A stretch of 12,248 nt of DNA from Chloroflexota bacterium (GCA_021823905.1 JAKALX010000070.1:1-12248); one strand, 5' to 3'. Counted from the stretch's first letter, positions 1-5,911 are shown. The notes: generated from the letters alone by a model not told the origin. Made by a program: numbers and translations.

Positions 1-1
1 C

Positions 2-496
2 CGCCTGCTGCGACGCGACCTTGCGATGCCGATCCTGATGCTGACGGCCCTCGGCGGCGAAACGGATCGCGTTGTGGGGCTCGATACCGGCGCCGACGAC
101 TACATGGCCAAGCCGTTCGGGATGCGGGAGCTGCTGGCTCGCATCCGCGCCTTGCTGCGCCGTGCCGCTCCACCGGCCGCGCCCGAGCCGTCGCAACCGC
201 CCGTCGCTTCCGGCGACCTGGTGGCCAACCCGGAGCGGCGCGAAGTGCGGAGGAGCCGCAAAGTCCTCGCCCTCAAGCCGAAAGAGTATGACCTGCTGCT
301 ATTCTTCCTCCAGCACCGCGGGCGCCTGTTCTCGCGCGAGCAACTCTTGGACGAGGTGTGGGGCTACGATTTCGGCGGCGGCTCTCGAACGGTGGACGTC
401 CACGTACGCTGGCTTCGGCAGAAGATCGAGGCCGACCCGGCGAACCCTGTCCGCCTTCGCACGGTCCGAGGGAGCGGCTACCTGTTCGAAGGCTGA
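2..496 (+). CDS. OmpR/PhoB-family response regulator, 5' end outside window
   Basis: Cytoplasmic DNA-binding response regulator, the partner of the kinase that follows. The window opens inside the receiver domain: the frame is open from base 2 and reads RLLRRDLAMPILMLTA before the first Met at 26, so that Met is internal. Receiver landmarks present are the conserved Thr of LMLTA, the GADDYMAKPF segment with the conserved Lys, and the final helix ELLARIRALLRR. The phospho-accepting Asp would lie just upstream and is not visible. After a Pro/Ala linker comes a winged-helix Trans_reg_C domain (KPKEYDLLLFFLQHRGRLFSREQLLDEVWG, then RTVDVHVRWLRQKIE and the RTVRGSGYLFE wing), typical of PhoB/RegX/WalR. 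The kinase gene starts 6 nt after the stop, so the pair is an operon. The signal cannot be told from sequence; no pst genes are visible. Confidence 0.95.
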   Translation, partial: RLLRRDLAMPILMLTALGGETDRVVGLDTGADDYMAKPFGMRELLARIRALLRRAAPPAAPEPSQPPVASGDLVANPERREVRRSRKVLALKPKEYDLLLFFLQHRGRLFSREQLLDEVWGYDFGGGSRTVDVHVRWLRQKIEADPANPVRLRTVRGSGYLFEG

Positions 497-502
497 CGCA
501 CC

Positions 503-1861
503 GTGAGCCGCGATGTCGCTCTGCGCGGATTGCTGATCGGCGCGCTCGCCGGCATCGCCGGATTCGTCGCCGGGGCGCTGGTCAGCGGCTCCGAGAGCAG
601 CGTCGTCCTCCTCTGCGCCGTGGGAGCAGCCGTCCTCGGTGGCGCTGGCGGCTACGCCGTGCTCTACCGCTCCGCGCGGGCGATCCATGCCGTGAGTTTG
701 GCCGCCGATCGCGTGGCCGAAGGCGAGCTGGAGCAGCGAGTGCACGATGCGCCCGGACCCGTCGGCGAACTCACGCACGCCTTCAACACCATGGCAGGCC
801 GCGTGCAGCACCTGATCGACGGCATCGCCGCCGAGGAGGCGCGGCTCGAGGCCGTGTTCGACGCCTCGACCGACGCGATGGTCGCCGTCGCCCGCGACAC
901 GTCCGTACGCTTCCTCAACCCGGCGGCGGTCGGCATCTTCGGCGGCGACATGAGCAGCGCCATCGGCCGGCCGTTCATCGAGACAGCGCGCGACTTCGAG
1001 CTCGACGCCATCGTCCGCCGGGCCATTGCCTCCCCGGAGCGAGGCGAGACGACGGTCATCACGTTCGGCCCGCGCCGCATCCCGCTCCGCGCCTCGGCGG
1101 CGCCCATTCCGAACGGCGGCGACTGGGCCGTGCTCCTCATGCTCACCGACCTCACCGAGGTCCAGCGGATCGACCAGGTGCGCCGTGACTTCGTCAGCAA
1201 CGTTTCGCACGAGCTGCGCACACCGCTCTCGTCCATCCGGGCGCTCGTCGAAACACTCGAAGAGGGCGGCGTCGACAACCAGGCCGACGAGCAGGAGTTC
1301 CTGCGCCGCATCCACCAGCAGACCGACAGGCTGACGTCCCTCGTGAACGAGCTGCTCGACCTTTCGCGGATCGAATCCGGGGCGATCGATCTCCGCCCGG
1401 AGCCGTTGCAGCTCGGCGCGCTCGTCGCCGAGGCAGCCGGGCTGCTGGGGACGCGGGCAGAGGCCCAGGGAGTCACCGTCCGCTGTCCGAAACCCGAAGA
1501 CGGCCCCGTGGAAGCAGATCGCGCGTCGATTCTCCGGGTCGTCACCAACCTCCTGGACAACGCGATCAAGTACAGCCCCCGAGGCAGCGCCGTGAGCGTG
1601 GCGATCGAGGACGAGGGCGACCTCGCCGCACTCACCGTTCGCGACCAGGGCGAGGGCATCCCCCCACAGGATCTGCCGCGGGTGTTCGAGCGCTTCTACA
1701 AAGGCGAGAGCGCGCGCTCGACCCTTGGCGCCGGCCTGGGCCTGGCGATCGTGAAGCACCTGGTGCGCGCACACGGCGGCACGGTCACGGCCGCGAGCGA
1801 ACCCGGCGAAGGCGCTTCGTTCACCGTCCGCCTGCCAAAGCGTTACGTCGGCCGCCGGTAG
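503..1861 (+). CDS. Sensor histidine kinase (PhoR/WalK type: 2 TM, HAMP, PAS, HisKA, HATPase_c)
   Basis: Membrane-bound histidine kinase, 452 residues, that should phosphorylate the regulator encoded just upstream. The GTG start at 503 lies 6 nt after that gene's stop, with only a weak GAAGG at 488-492 as ribosome site. Order of parts: TM1 about 7-27, a loop of only about six residues, TM2 about 34-55, a HAMP-like linker to about 110, a PAS-like domain about 112-220, HisKA with the phospho-accepting His236 in VSNVSHELRTPLSSIRALVE, and HATPase_c with N box NLLDNAIKYSP (Asn353), G1 box DQGEGIP (381-387), F box RVFERFYKGE and G2 box GAGLGLAIVKH (409-419). All catalytic motifs are intact. With almost no outside loop, sensing probably occurs in the membrane, through the PAS domain, or through a partner protein. 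The PhoR/WalK assignment is by architecture only. Confidence 0.95.
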   Translation: MSRDVALRGLLIGALAGIAGFVAGALVSGSESSVVLLCAVGAAVLGGAGGYAVLYRSARAIHAVSLAADRVAEGELEQRVHDAPGPVGELTHAFNTMAGRVQHLIDGIAAEEARLEAVFDASTDAMVAVARDTSVRFLNPAAVGIFGGDMSSAIGRPFIETARDFELDAIVRRAIASPERGETTVITFGPRRIPLRASAAPIPNGGDWAVLLMLTDLTEVQRIDQVRRDFVSNVSHELRTPLSSIRALVETLEEGGVDNQADEQEFLRRIHQQTDRLTSLVNELLDLSRIESGAIDLRPEPLQLGALVAEAAGLLGTRAEAQGVTVRCPKPEDGPVEADRASILRVVTNLLDNAIKYSPRGSAVSVAIEDEGDLAALTVRDQGEGIPPQDLPRVFERFYKGESARSTLGAGLGLAIVKHLVRAHGGTVTAASEPGEGASFTVRLPKRYVGRR

Positions 1862-1863
1862 CC

Positions 1864-1881
1864 GCGGCCCACCGTGGCCGC
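1864..1881 (+). other. Small GC hairpin after the kinase gene
   Basis: GCGGCC (1864-1869) and GGCCGC (1876-1881) form a 6-bp stem with a 6-nt loop, 3 bases after the kinase stop codon. There is no T-run behind it, so it is not a clear intrinsic terminator. It may protect the 3' end of the two-component mRNA. Confidence 0.3.
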
Positions 1882-1988
1882 ATCGAACCGCCCGGGACGT
1901 CCGGTTTGGACCGCCCCCGCCGCAAGGCAATCGACTACGACCCATCCCATCTCTGGCCGGTGGGTGGGCGGTAGGCCGCGAGACGGGT

Positions 1989-1994
1989 TATCGT
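1989..1994 (+). promoter_or_regulatory. -10 box (TATCGT) for the lipoprotein gene, likely leaderless
   Basis: TATCGT ends 6 nt before the ATG at 2001 and there is no Shine-Dalgarno sequence, which fits transcription starting at or next to the A of the start codon. No convincing -35 box is seen 16-18 bp upstream. Confidence 0.45.
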
Positions 1995-2000
1995 TGGCCC

Positions 2001-2642
2001 ATGAAATTCCGCATCGTTCTCGCAATGGCCGTCGCGATCACGTCGGCAGCGTTCGTTGCATGCAATGGCGACGACAAGTCCGCCCAGCCCACGCCGGCGG
2101 CGGCAACTACAACTTCGGCCGCCGCCACTACGACGAAGCGCGCCGGCGCGTCCGCGGCCGCGACCCCGGCCGACGGTACCGTCGATCCCCTCGGCGGCGG
2201 CCAGACTACGCCCTGGACCGTGAAGCCGCCGAAAGAGCCGGTCACCGGTGTTGTGATCGTGAAGGATCTGCGCATGGGCGTGCATCCCGAGCTCGGCGGC
2301 TGGGAGCGCATCGTCTTCGAGTTCAGCGGCGACGCCTGGCCGCCCGGGACGGTCCAGTACGTCGGTAAGGCTGTTTCCTGCGGCAGCGGCCAAGCCGTCA
2401 CCGGCTTGAAGGGCAGCACGATCCTCGAGGTCGCGTTCACCAGCGCCCAGGCCCACGACAACGCCGGCAAGGCGACGATCCCGGCGACGATCACGGGACC
2501 CGGCAAGACGGTGGTCAACGGTATCCAGTCGTGCGACTTCGAAGGGCACGTCACCTGGGACTTCGGCCTGACCGGCAAGCAGAACTTCAAGGTCTCGACG
2601 TTGCCAAACCCGCCGCGCGTGGTGATCGACGTCAAGCAGTAG
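2001..2642 (+). CDS. AMIN-like domain lipoprotein
   Basis: Predicted exported lipoprotein, 213 residues. Residues 1-20 form a short hydrophobic signal peptide ending FVA before Cys21, an acceptable but not perfect lipobox (Phe instead of Leu at -3). Residues 22-60 are a low-complexity Ala/Thr-rich linker, typical of surface-tethered proteins of high-GC bacteria. The folded part, about 72-210, matches the AMIN-like domain pattern: a strand VVIVKDLRMGVHPELGGWERIVFEFSG at the start, SAQAHDNAGK in the middle, and a DFEGHVTWDFGLTGKQNFKVSTLPNPPRVVIDV ending. AMIN-type domains are associated with the cell envelope; no specific ligand can be named. Two Cys in the domain (in VSCGSG and QSCDF) could form a disulfide. 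The gene stands alone between the two-component operon and the ArsR-controlled pair. Confidence 0.85.
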   Translation: MKFRIVLAMAVAITSAAFVACNGDDKSAQPTPAAATTTSAAATTTKRAGASAAATPADGTVDPLGGGQTTPWTVKPPKEPVTGVVIVKDLRMGVHPELGGWERIVFEFSGDAWPPGTVQYVGKAVSCGSGQAVTGLKGSTILEVAFTSAQAHDNAGKATIPATITGPGKTVVNGIQSCDFEGHVTWDFGLTGKQNFKVSTLPNPPRVVIDVKQ

Positions 2643-2666
2643 CGCGAGCGGCAGAATACGGCCTTG

Positions 2667-2684
2667 TGCAACCGTTAGGTTGCA
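2667..2684. promoter_or_regulatory. Operator 1: perfect dyad TGCAACC-GTTA-GGTTGCA
   Basis: A perfect 7+4+7 inverted repeat. It overlaps the proposed -35 box (2680-2685). A near-identical dyad lies 41 bp downstream, about four helical turns, on the same face of the DNA. The probable ligand is the ArsR-type repressor encoded at 3167-3508, by autoregulation (inference). Confidence 0.75.
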
Positions 2685-2708
2685 TGATCGAAGCGCGCCC
2701 GGTATTGT
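2680..2708 (+). promoter_or_regulatory. Promoter of the SRPBCC-arsR operon
   Basis: -35 TTGCAT (2680-2685), a 17-bp spacer, and -10 TATTGT (2703-2708). Operator 1 covers the -35 box and operator 2 begins at the last base of the -10 box and covers the start-site region, a layout suited to repression. Confidence 0.65.
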
Positions 2709-2725
2709 GCAACCGGGAGGTTGGA
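2708..2725. promoter_or_regulatory. Operator 2: dyad TGCAACC-GGGA-GGTTGGA
   Basis: Second copy of the operator with one mismatch in the right arm (GGTTGGA instead of GGTTGCA). The change keeps the Shine-Dalgarno sequence GGGAGG (2715-2720) inside the dyad, 7 nt before the ATG at 2728. A bound repressor would cover the transcription start. Confidence 0.7.
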
Positions 2726-2727
2726 CA

Positions 2728-3180
2728 ATGAGCACCGATCGCATCGAGAAGAGCCTCATCCTGCGCGTACCCCGTTCGCGGGCGTGGCGCGCCATCGCCA
2801 CGGCGGAGGAGTTCGGCGCCTGGTTCGGCGTCAGGTTCGATGAGCCGTTCGTCCCGGGGGCGACCATCACGGGGCGCATCGTTGAGCCGCCGGGATACGA
2901 GGACTTCCCCTGGAATATCACCATCGAAGAGGTGACGCCGGAGTCGCTGTTCTCGTTCCGCTGGCACCCCTACGCGATCGACCCGGCGGTCGATTACTCG
3001 ACCGAGCCAACGACCCTCGTCGAGTTCCGGCTGGCCGACGCCCCGGAAGGCACGCTCCTCACGGTGACCGAATCGGGATTCGACAACATCCCGCTCGCTC
3101 GCCGCGCCGAGGCCTGGCGGATGAATGACCAGGGCTGGGCGATCCAGGTCGAGAACGTCGCACGCTATGTCGCTGGCTAG
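2728..3180 (+). CDS. SRPBCC (AHSA1/START-like) domain protein
   Basis: Cytoplasmic single-domain protein of 150 residues with the SRPBCC hydrophobic-cavity fold. The family pattern runs from IEKSLILRVPRSRAWRAIATAEEFGAWFG at the N-terminus, through PGATITGRI and FPWNITIEEVTPESLFSFRWHPY, to the strand TTLVEFRLADAPEGTLLTVTESGF and a last helix ending QGWAIQVENVARYVAG. Length fits the family. The ATG at 2728 is chosen over the in-frame TTG at 2680 because it follows GGGAGG by 7 nt and the upstream codons would run through the operators and promoter. The pairing with an ArsR-type regulator is common and usually autoregulated. The ligand or enzymatic role of this branch is unknown; it is not evidence of Hsp90 co-chaperone activity. 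Confidence 0.9.
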   Translation: MSTDRIEKSLILRVPRSRAWRAIATAEEFGAWFGVRFDEPFVPGATITGRIVEPPGYEDFPWNITIEEVTPESLFSFRWHPYAIDPAVDYSTEPTTLVEFRLADAPEGTLLTVTESGFDNIPLARRAEAWRMNDQGWAIQVENVARYVAG

Positions 3181-3508
3181 TGCTGTCCCGCGGCCCGCGG
3201 GCGGCGTGGCTCCGCTCTTCTTCGCGCTGGGCGACGAAACGCGGCTCGCGCTCATCGGCCGGCTTGGCGAAGGGAAGCCGCTCTCGATCGCCGAACTCGC
3301 CAGCGGGTCGGCGATTACTCGCCAGGCGATCACGAAGCACCTGAACGTCCTTGCCGGCGCCGGTCTCGTCCGTGATCGGCGCCGCGGCAGGGAGCATCTC
3401 TGGGAGCTCGAGGTCAGGCGGCTCGATGACGCCCGCGCCTACCTTGCTCAGATTTCGAGGCAGTGGGACGAGGCGCTCGACCGCTTGCAGCAGTTCGTCG
3501 AACGGTGA
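3167..3508 (+). CDS. ArsR/SmtB-family winged-helix transcriptional repressor
   Basis: DNA-binding repressor, 113 residues. The opening APLFFALGDETRLALIGRLGEGKPLSIAELASG and the recognition helix ITRQAITKHLNVLAGAGLV, followed by a wing DRRRGREHLWEL, are typical ArsR features; the C-terminal helix ARAYLAQISRQWDEALDRLQQFVE is the usual dimer or coiled segment of the SdpR-like branch. No ArsR metal-site Cys motif (CxC) is visible, so a metal sensor is unlikely. The ATG at 3167 overlaps the SRPBCC gene by 14 nt; an ATG at 3125 would add 14 residues unlike the family and a longer overlap. Translational coupling to the SRPBCC gene is likely. It probably binds the two TGCAACC dyads upstream of the operon. 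Confidence 0.9.
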   Translation: MSLASAVPRPAGGVAPLFFALGDETRLALIGRLGEGKPLSIAELASGSAITRQAITKHLNVLAGAGLVRDRRRGREHLWELEVRRLDDARAYLAQISRQWDEALDRLQQFVER

Positions 3509-3545
3509 GCGATCGCCCCGGTCCACGCCCGGCCGGCCCCTTTCC

Positions 3546-3551
3546 TATACT
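3546..3551 (+). promoter_or_regulatory. -10 box (TATACT) for the tandem-GNAT gene, likely leaderless
   Basis: A near-consensus TATACT ends 7 nt before the ATG at 3559, and no Shine-Dalgarno sequence is present. This is the spacing expected if the A of ATG is the first transcribed base. The -35 region is not recognisable. Confidence 0.6.
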
Positions 3552-3558
3552 GGCTCTG

Positions 3559-4407
3559 ATGGCGCCACATTTCAGCTTCCGGCCGGCGACTCCTGATGAC
3601 GCAGTTGCCGTCGCTGCCTTGTACGCGCGGATCGGCACGGATCTTCCCGGCGCACCGCAATCGGCGGGCGAATTCGAACGCCTGGTCCAGACCGGCAACG
3701 CCTTTCTCGTGGCCGAGCGCGAAGGTCAGGTGGGTGGCGCCGTTCGCCACCGCCAGGAGGACGGGATCGGCTGGCTCGACCTCCTGGTCTCCGGCGAAAC
3801 CGGCGCCGGTCCGGCGCTCATCGGGGCGGTCGAGCGCTGGGCCCAGGATGGCGGCCTTCGCCTGCTGCGGATGGCCGTCCTTGATGACTCACGCCTGGCG
3901 GAGTGCTTCGCACGCTGGGGCTACCTGCCGATCGCGCGCGGCAAGGGCACGTGGGCCGGCCGCGAGCAACCGCTCCTCACGCTCGAAAAGCGGCTGGCGC
4001 TGCTCACCGTTCGCGAGCAGCGGCGCGAGGACGCGGCGGCGATCGGCGAACTCACGAGGCAGGATCCCTGGGTCTTCGAGCAGGGCGCGCGGCCGGGCGT
4101 CTTCGTCGCCGCCGACGGCGACCGCGTGGTGGGGACCATCGCCGTGCGCGACGCCGGCGTCGGCCTCGCCCGGATCGACGAGCCGGCGCTGCGCGACGAC
4201 TATCGCGGGCGCAGCCTGGAGCTCTGGATGATCGAGCGCTGCGTCGTGTACGCCGAGACCCACGGCTTCCACACGGCGGAGATGCCCGCTACCGCCGCGC
4301 TGTTGGCATTGCGCCGGCCGCTCGAGGACCGGTTCTGGCAGCTCGAAGGGCAGGTCTTTCTCCGCCGCTTCCGTTCGCCGCAGCCGGAGCAGGAGGAGCG
4401 CTGGTAG
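3559..4407 (+). CDS. Tandem GNAT N-acetyltransferase (two GNAT domains)
   Basis: Cytoplasmic protein of 282 residues with two GNAT-fold units. Unit 1 (about 1-140) starts FSFRPATPDDAVAVAALYARIG, has the central strands FLVAEREGQVGGAVRHRQEDGIGWLDLLVSG and ends SRLAECFARWGYLPIARG. Unit 2 (about 143-280) starts LLTVREQRREDAAAIGELTRQDPWVFE, has VFVAADGDRVVGTIAVRDAG and a last part with WMIERCVVYAETHGF. The acetyl-CoA pyrophosphate loop (RxxGxG/A) is not clear in either unit (unit 1 GETGAGPALIGAVERWA, unit 2 DYRGRSLELWMIER), so one or both may be catalytically weak. The substrate is unknown. The ATG at 3559 is preferred over upstream in-frame starts because the domain starts there and the -10 box is upstream of it. 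The 3' end faces the minus-strand hicB genes. Confidence 0.8.
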   Translation: MAPHFSFRPATPDDAVAVAALYARIGTDLPGAPQSAGEFERLVQTGNAFLVAEREGQVGGAVRHRQEDGIGWLDLLVSGETGAGPALIGAVERWAQDGGLRLLRMAVLDDSRLAECFARWGYLPIARGKGTWAGREQPLLTLEKRLALLTVREQRREDAAAIGELTRQDPWVFEQGARPGVFVAADGDRVVGTIAVRDAGVGLARIDEPALRDDYRGRSLELWMIERCVVYAETHGFHTAEMPATAALLALRRPLEDRFWQLEGQVFLRRFRSPQPEQEERW

Positions 4408-4440
4408 GCCAGCCCTGGCGCCTGTCCGCGGAGTTGCCCC

Positions 4441-4551
4441 GAGGCCCGAGCGGTAGCGAGGGCGTGACCGGCCCATTGTTCGCGATCGCCCGCGTCAGCC
4501 TCACATTGGCCCGCTTGCTACCGCGCGCGGCTCGGTTCTGGGGAGCAGTCA
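4441..4551. repeat. Intergenic repeat R0 (inverted-repeat element)
   Basis: First of three copies. The arms GCGGTAGCGAG (4450-4460) and CTTGCTACCGC (4514-4524) can pair over 11 positions, with one G-T that is a wobble in RNA, around a loop of about 53 nt. The distal flank GCGCGGCTCGGTTCTGGG is shared with R1 and R2, but the loop sequence is different. R0 fills the gap between the convergent GNAT and hicB-like genes and contains the stop codon of the minus-strand gene. Confidence 0.75.
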
Positions 4552-4716
4552 TCCTGACTCGTCGCGCAACTCGTCGAGCATCAGCTCAATGGCTTCGCGC
4601 AGACTCTCTCGTGCCTCGTCCAGCGCCCACCCCTGGCCGAACGCCCCCGGGAGCTCTTCTACCCAGCCGATCCACCAGCCGTCCGCCTGCTTGAAGACCG
4701 CCGTGAACTCGCGCAT
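4549..4716 (-). CDS. HicB-like antitoxin-family protein, copy 1 (orphan, short)
   Basis: Small protein of 55 residues, MREFTAVFKQADGWWIGWVEELPGA then a variable part with LDEARESLREAIELMLDE. This is the N-terminal half-RNase-H-like pattern of the HicB family (strand, GWWIGWVEELPGA, then the LDEARESL helix). The ATG at 4716 follows GGAGG by 7 nt on the minus strand; the in-frame start at 4746 lies upstream of that site. No HicA toxin gene is found on either side, so it is an orphan as seen here. Its first 25 residues are identical to copy 2, while the C-terminal half differs and is shorter. The last residues (DESG) and the stop codon come from repeat R0. A -10-like TAGGAT lies upstream (complement of 4737-4742). 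Confidence 0.7.
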   Translation of the reverse strand: MREFTAVFKQADGWWIGWVEELPGAFGQGWALDEARESLREAIELMLDELRDESG

Positions 4717-4736
4717 CGAACGCCCTCCGCGCATGG

Positions 4737-4742
4737 ATCCTA
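4737..4742 (-). promoter_or_regulatory. -10 box (TAGGAT) for hicB-like copy 1
   Basis: On the minus strand TAGGAT lies about 20 nt before the start codon, leaving a short leader that contains GGAGGG. The same box occurs at the same position before copy 2. The -35 box is weak. Confidence 0.4.
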
Positions 4743-4752
4743 CCACCCTCCT

Positions 4753-4884
4753 CCGAGGCCTGAGCGGTAGCGAGGGCGTCGCTGTCGCCGCGTCCGCGAT
4801 CTGTTCGCCGCAATCGGCGCTGGCCCGCTTGCTACCGCGCGCAGCCCGGTTCTGGGGTCGCGGTCACCCTGGTTCGCCGGATAC
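4753..4884. repeat. Intergenic repeat R1 (inverted-repeat element)
   Basis: Second copy. The arms are GCGGTAGCGAG (4764-4774) and CTTGCTACCGC (4828-4838), with the same 11-position stem as R0. R1 and R2 are nearly identical including their loops, and R0 has a different loop, so R1 and R2 are the recent duplicates. The element ends GGTCACCCTGGTTCGCCGG; the complement of this end supplies the last codons and the TGA of hicB-like copy 2. Confidence 0.8.
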
Positions 4885-5055
4885 GGAGACGGACGCAAGC
4901 TCGCGATTCGCCTGCAAGATGTCGCGGACGGCCTCCTGCAGGCTCTCTCGCGCCTCGTCCAGCGTGCGCTCCTGGGCATTCGCCCCCGGGAGTTCCTCTA
5001 CCCAGCCGATCCACCAGCCGTCCGCCTGCTTGAAGACCGCCGTGAATTCGCGCAT
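4864..5055 (-). CDS. HicB-like antitoxin-family protein, copy 2 (orphan)
   Basis: Paralogue of copy 1, 63 residues. Residues 1-25 are identical (MREFTAVFKQ, then ADGWWIGWVE, then ELPGA), followed by NAQERTLDEARESLQEAVRDILQANRELASVSVSGEPG. The ANREL part is what fuller HicB-like proteins have after the LDEARESL helix, so this copy looks closer to the ancestral form; the family usually runs somewhat longer. The ATG at 5055 follows AGAGGG on the minus strand. No hicA gene is adjacent. The last residues (SGEPG) and stop lie in repeat R1. Role: if active, an antitoxin-like or free-standing HicB-fold protein; this cannot be settled from sequence. Confidence 0.7.
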   Translation of the reverse strand: MREFTAVFKQADGWWIGWVEELPGANAQERTLDEARESLQEAVRDILQANRELASVSVSGEPG

Positions 5056-5075
5056 CGAACGCCCTCTGTCGATGG

Positions 5076-5081
5076 ATCCTA
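5076..5081 (-). promoter_or_regulatory. -10 box (TAGGAT) for hicB-like copy 2
   Basis: Duplicate of the box before copy 1, carried along in the duplicated segment and located at the hicB-side edge of repeat R2. Confidence 0.4.
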
Positions 5082-5091
5082 CCACCCTCCT

Positions 5092-5263
5092 CCGAGGCCT
5101 GAGCGGTAGCGAGGGCGTCGCTGTCGCCGCATCCGCGATCTGTTCGCCGCAATCGGCGCTGGCCCGCTTGCTACAGCGCGCGGCTCGGTTTTGGGGGCGC
5201 GGTCACCGAGGGCGTTGCCGCGCGCTGCTCGGTTCTGGGGGCGCGGTCACCCTCGTTCGCCGG
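5092..5263. repeat. Intergenic repeat R2 with an internal partial duplication
   Basis: Third copy. The left arm GCGGTAGCGAG is at 5103-5113; the right arm CTTGCTACAGC (5167-5177) has one change that breaks a base pair. It starts 339 bp after R1, which gives the size of the duplicated repeat-plus-hicB unit. Behind the right arm the segment GCTCGGTTNTGGGGGCGCGG followed by TCACC occurs twice (about 5181-5206 and 5228-5251), separated by GAGGGCGTTGCCGCGCGCT, a small extra tandem duplication. Confidence 0.75.
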
Positions 5264-5267
5264 ACAC

Positions 5268-5294
5268 AAAGAAGGGGCCGGTCAAACCGGCCCC
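5268..5294 (-). terminator. Intrinsic terminator of the membrane-protein gene
   Basis: A perfect 9-bp stem, GGGGCCGGT (5274-5282) and ACCGGCCCC (5286-5294), with a 3-nt loop. On the minus strand it is followed by TTCTTTGTG, a U-rich tail. It lies 30 bp past the stop codon of the minus-strand gene and separates it from the hicB-repeat region. Confidence 0.85.
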
Positions 5295-5323
5295 GTCTTC
5301 GTGGGGGAACCCGTCCTCTGCTG

Positions 5324-5911
5324 TTAGCTCCGCGTGCCGGCCGGCTCCAGCGCCCCGGCGCCTACCTTCTCGGTCTCCTTCTCGGTCGAGAAGCGGAAGG
5401 CGCCGATGGTAAGAACCGTGAACCCGGTGCCGGTGAGCAACAGGGCCACGCCGACCACGATGGCGAAGGTGCCGACGTTTTCCGCGAAGTAGGCGGTGTT
5501 GAGGGCCGTCGTCAGGGCCGTTTCAGTGACCCAGGTGTTGCGCAGGCCGTTCGGGATGGGATTGCCGGCGGCATCCTTGGCGGCGAGGTTCTTGTCGCTC
5601 GTGCCCTTCGGATCCTTCGGATCGCTGGCGAGCTGGTAGGAGCCCATCTGGGAGTAGGTCAGGCCGTTGGTCAGCTTGAGCGTGTGCTCGCGCATCACGG
5701 CGGCCTGGACGCGGGCGCTGGCGCCGTCGACGACGGGCTTGCCCGGCTCCGCGCTGTCGGCCGCGGTGGTGATGTTCTCCTGGCGGAGCGTGTCGTGGAC
5801 TTCGTTGATGCCGTTGTAGCCGATGACGATCATCGCGACGCCGAAGCCGACGAGGACGAGGCTCGAGATCAAGCCGCCGATGAAGAAGAGTTTCCGTGGG
5901 TGACTGAGCAT
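5324..5911 (-). CDS. Two-TM membrane protein of the family often mislabelled 'aromatic ring-opening dioxygenase LigA'
   Basis: Integral membrane protein of 195 residues. TM1 is about 9-31 (LFFIGGLISSLVLVGFGVAMIVI) and TM2 about 146-172 (VGTFAIVVGVALLLTGTGFTVL), with an exported domain of about 110 residues between them and a short charged C-terminal tail. The exported part has LRQENITTAADS, VVDGASARVQAAVMREHTLKLTNGLTYSQM and TALTTALNTAYFAENVG. As I recall, this pattern is shared by many actinobacterial and Chloroflexota proteins named LigA in databases, but nothing here resembles a dioxygenase active site. The true function is unknown. The ATG at 5911 is preferred to the longer frame because AAGGAG stands 5 nt upstream and TM1 follows directly. 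Confidence 0.8.
   Translation of the reverse strand: MLSHPRKLFFIGGLISSLVLVGFGVAMIVIGYNGINEVHDTLRQENITTAADSAEPGKPVVDGASARVQAAVMREHTLKLTNGLTYSQMGSYQLASDPKDPKGTSDKNLAAKDAAGNPIPNGLRNTWVTETALTTALNTAYFAENVGTFAIVVGVALLLTGTGFTVLTIGAFRFSTEKETEKVGAGALEPAGTRS

Noticed and set aside
1864..1910. Intrinsic terminator after the kinase gene
   Set aside because: Only a 6-bp stem and no T-run; listed as a hairpin only.
299..1945. Long open frame (548 residues) on the minus strand
   Set aside because: It lies antisense to the intact response regulator and kinase; its translation is Arg/Ala/Gly/Asp-rich without domains, a typical GC-rich shadow.
2680..2727. N-terminal extension of the SRPBCC protein from TTG 2680
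   Set aside because: It would translate the promoter and operator 2; the ATG at 2728 has a good ribosome site.
4408..4548. HicA toxin gene downstream of HicB-like copy 1
   Set aside because: No open frame with HicA features in any frame; the stretch is repeat R0.
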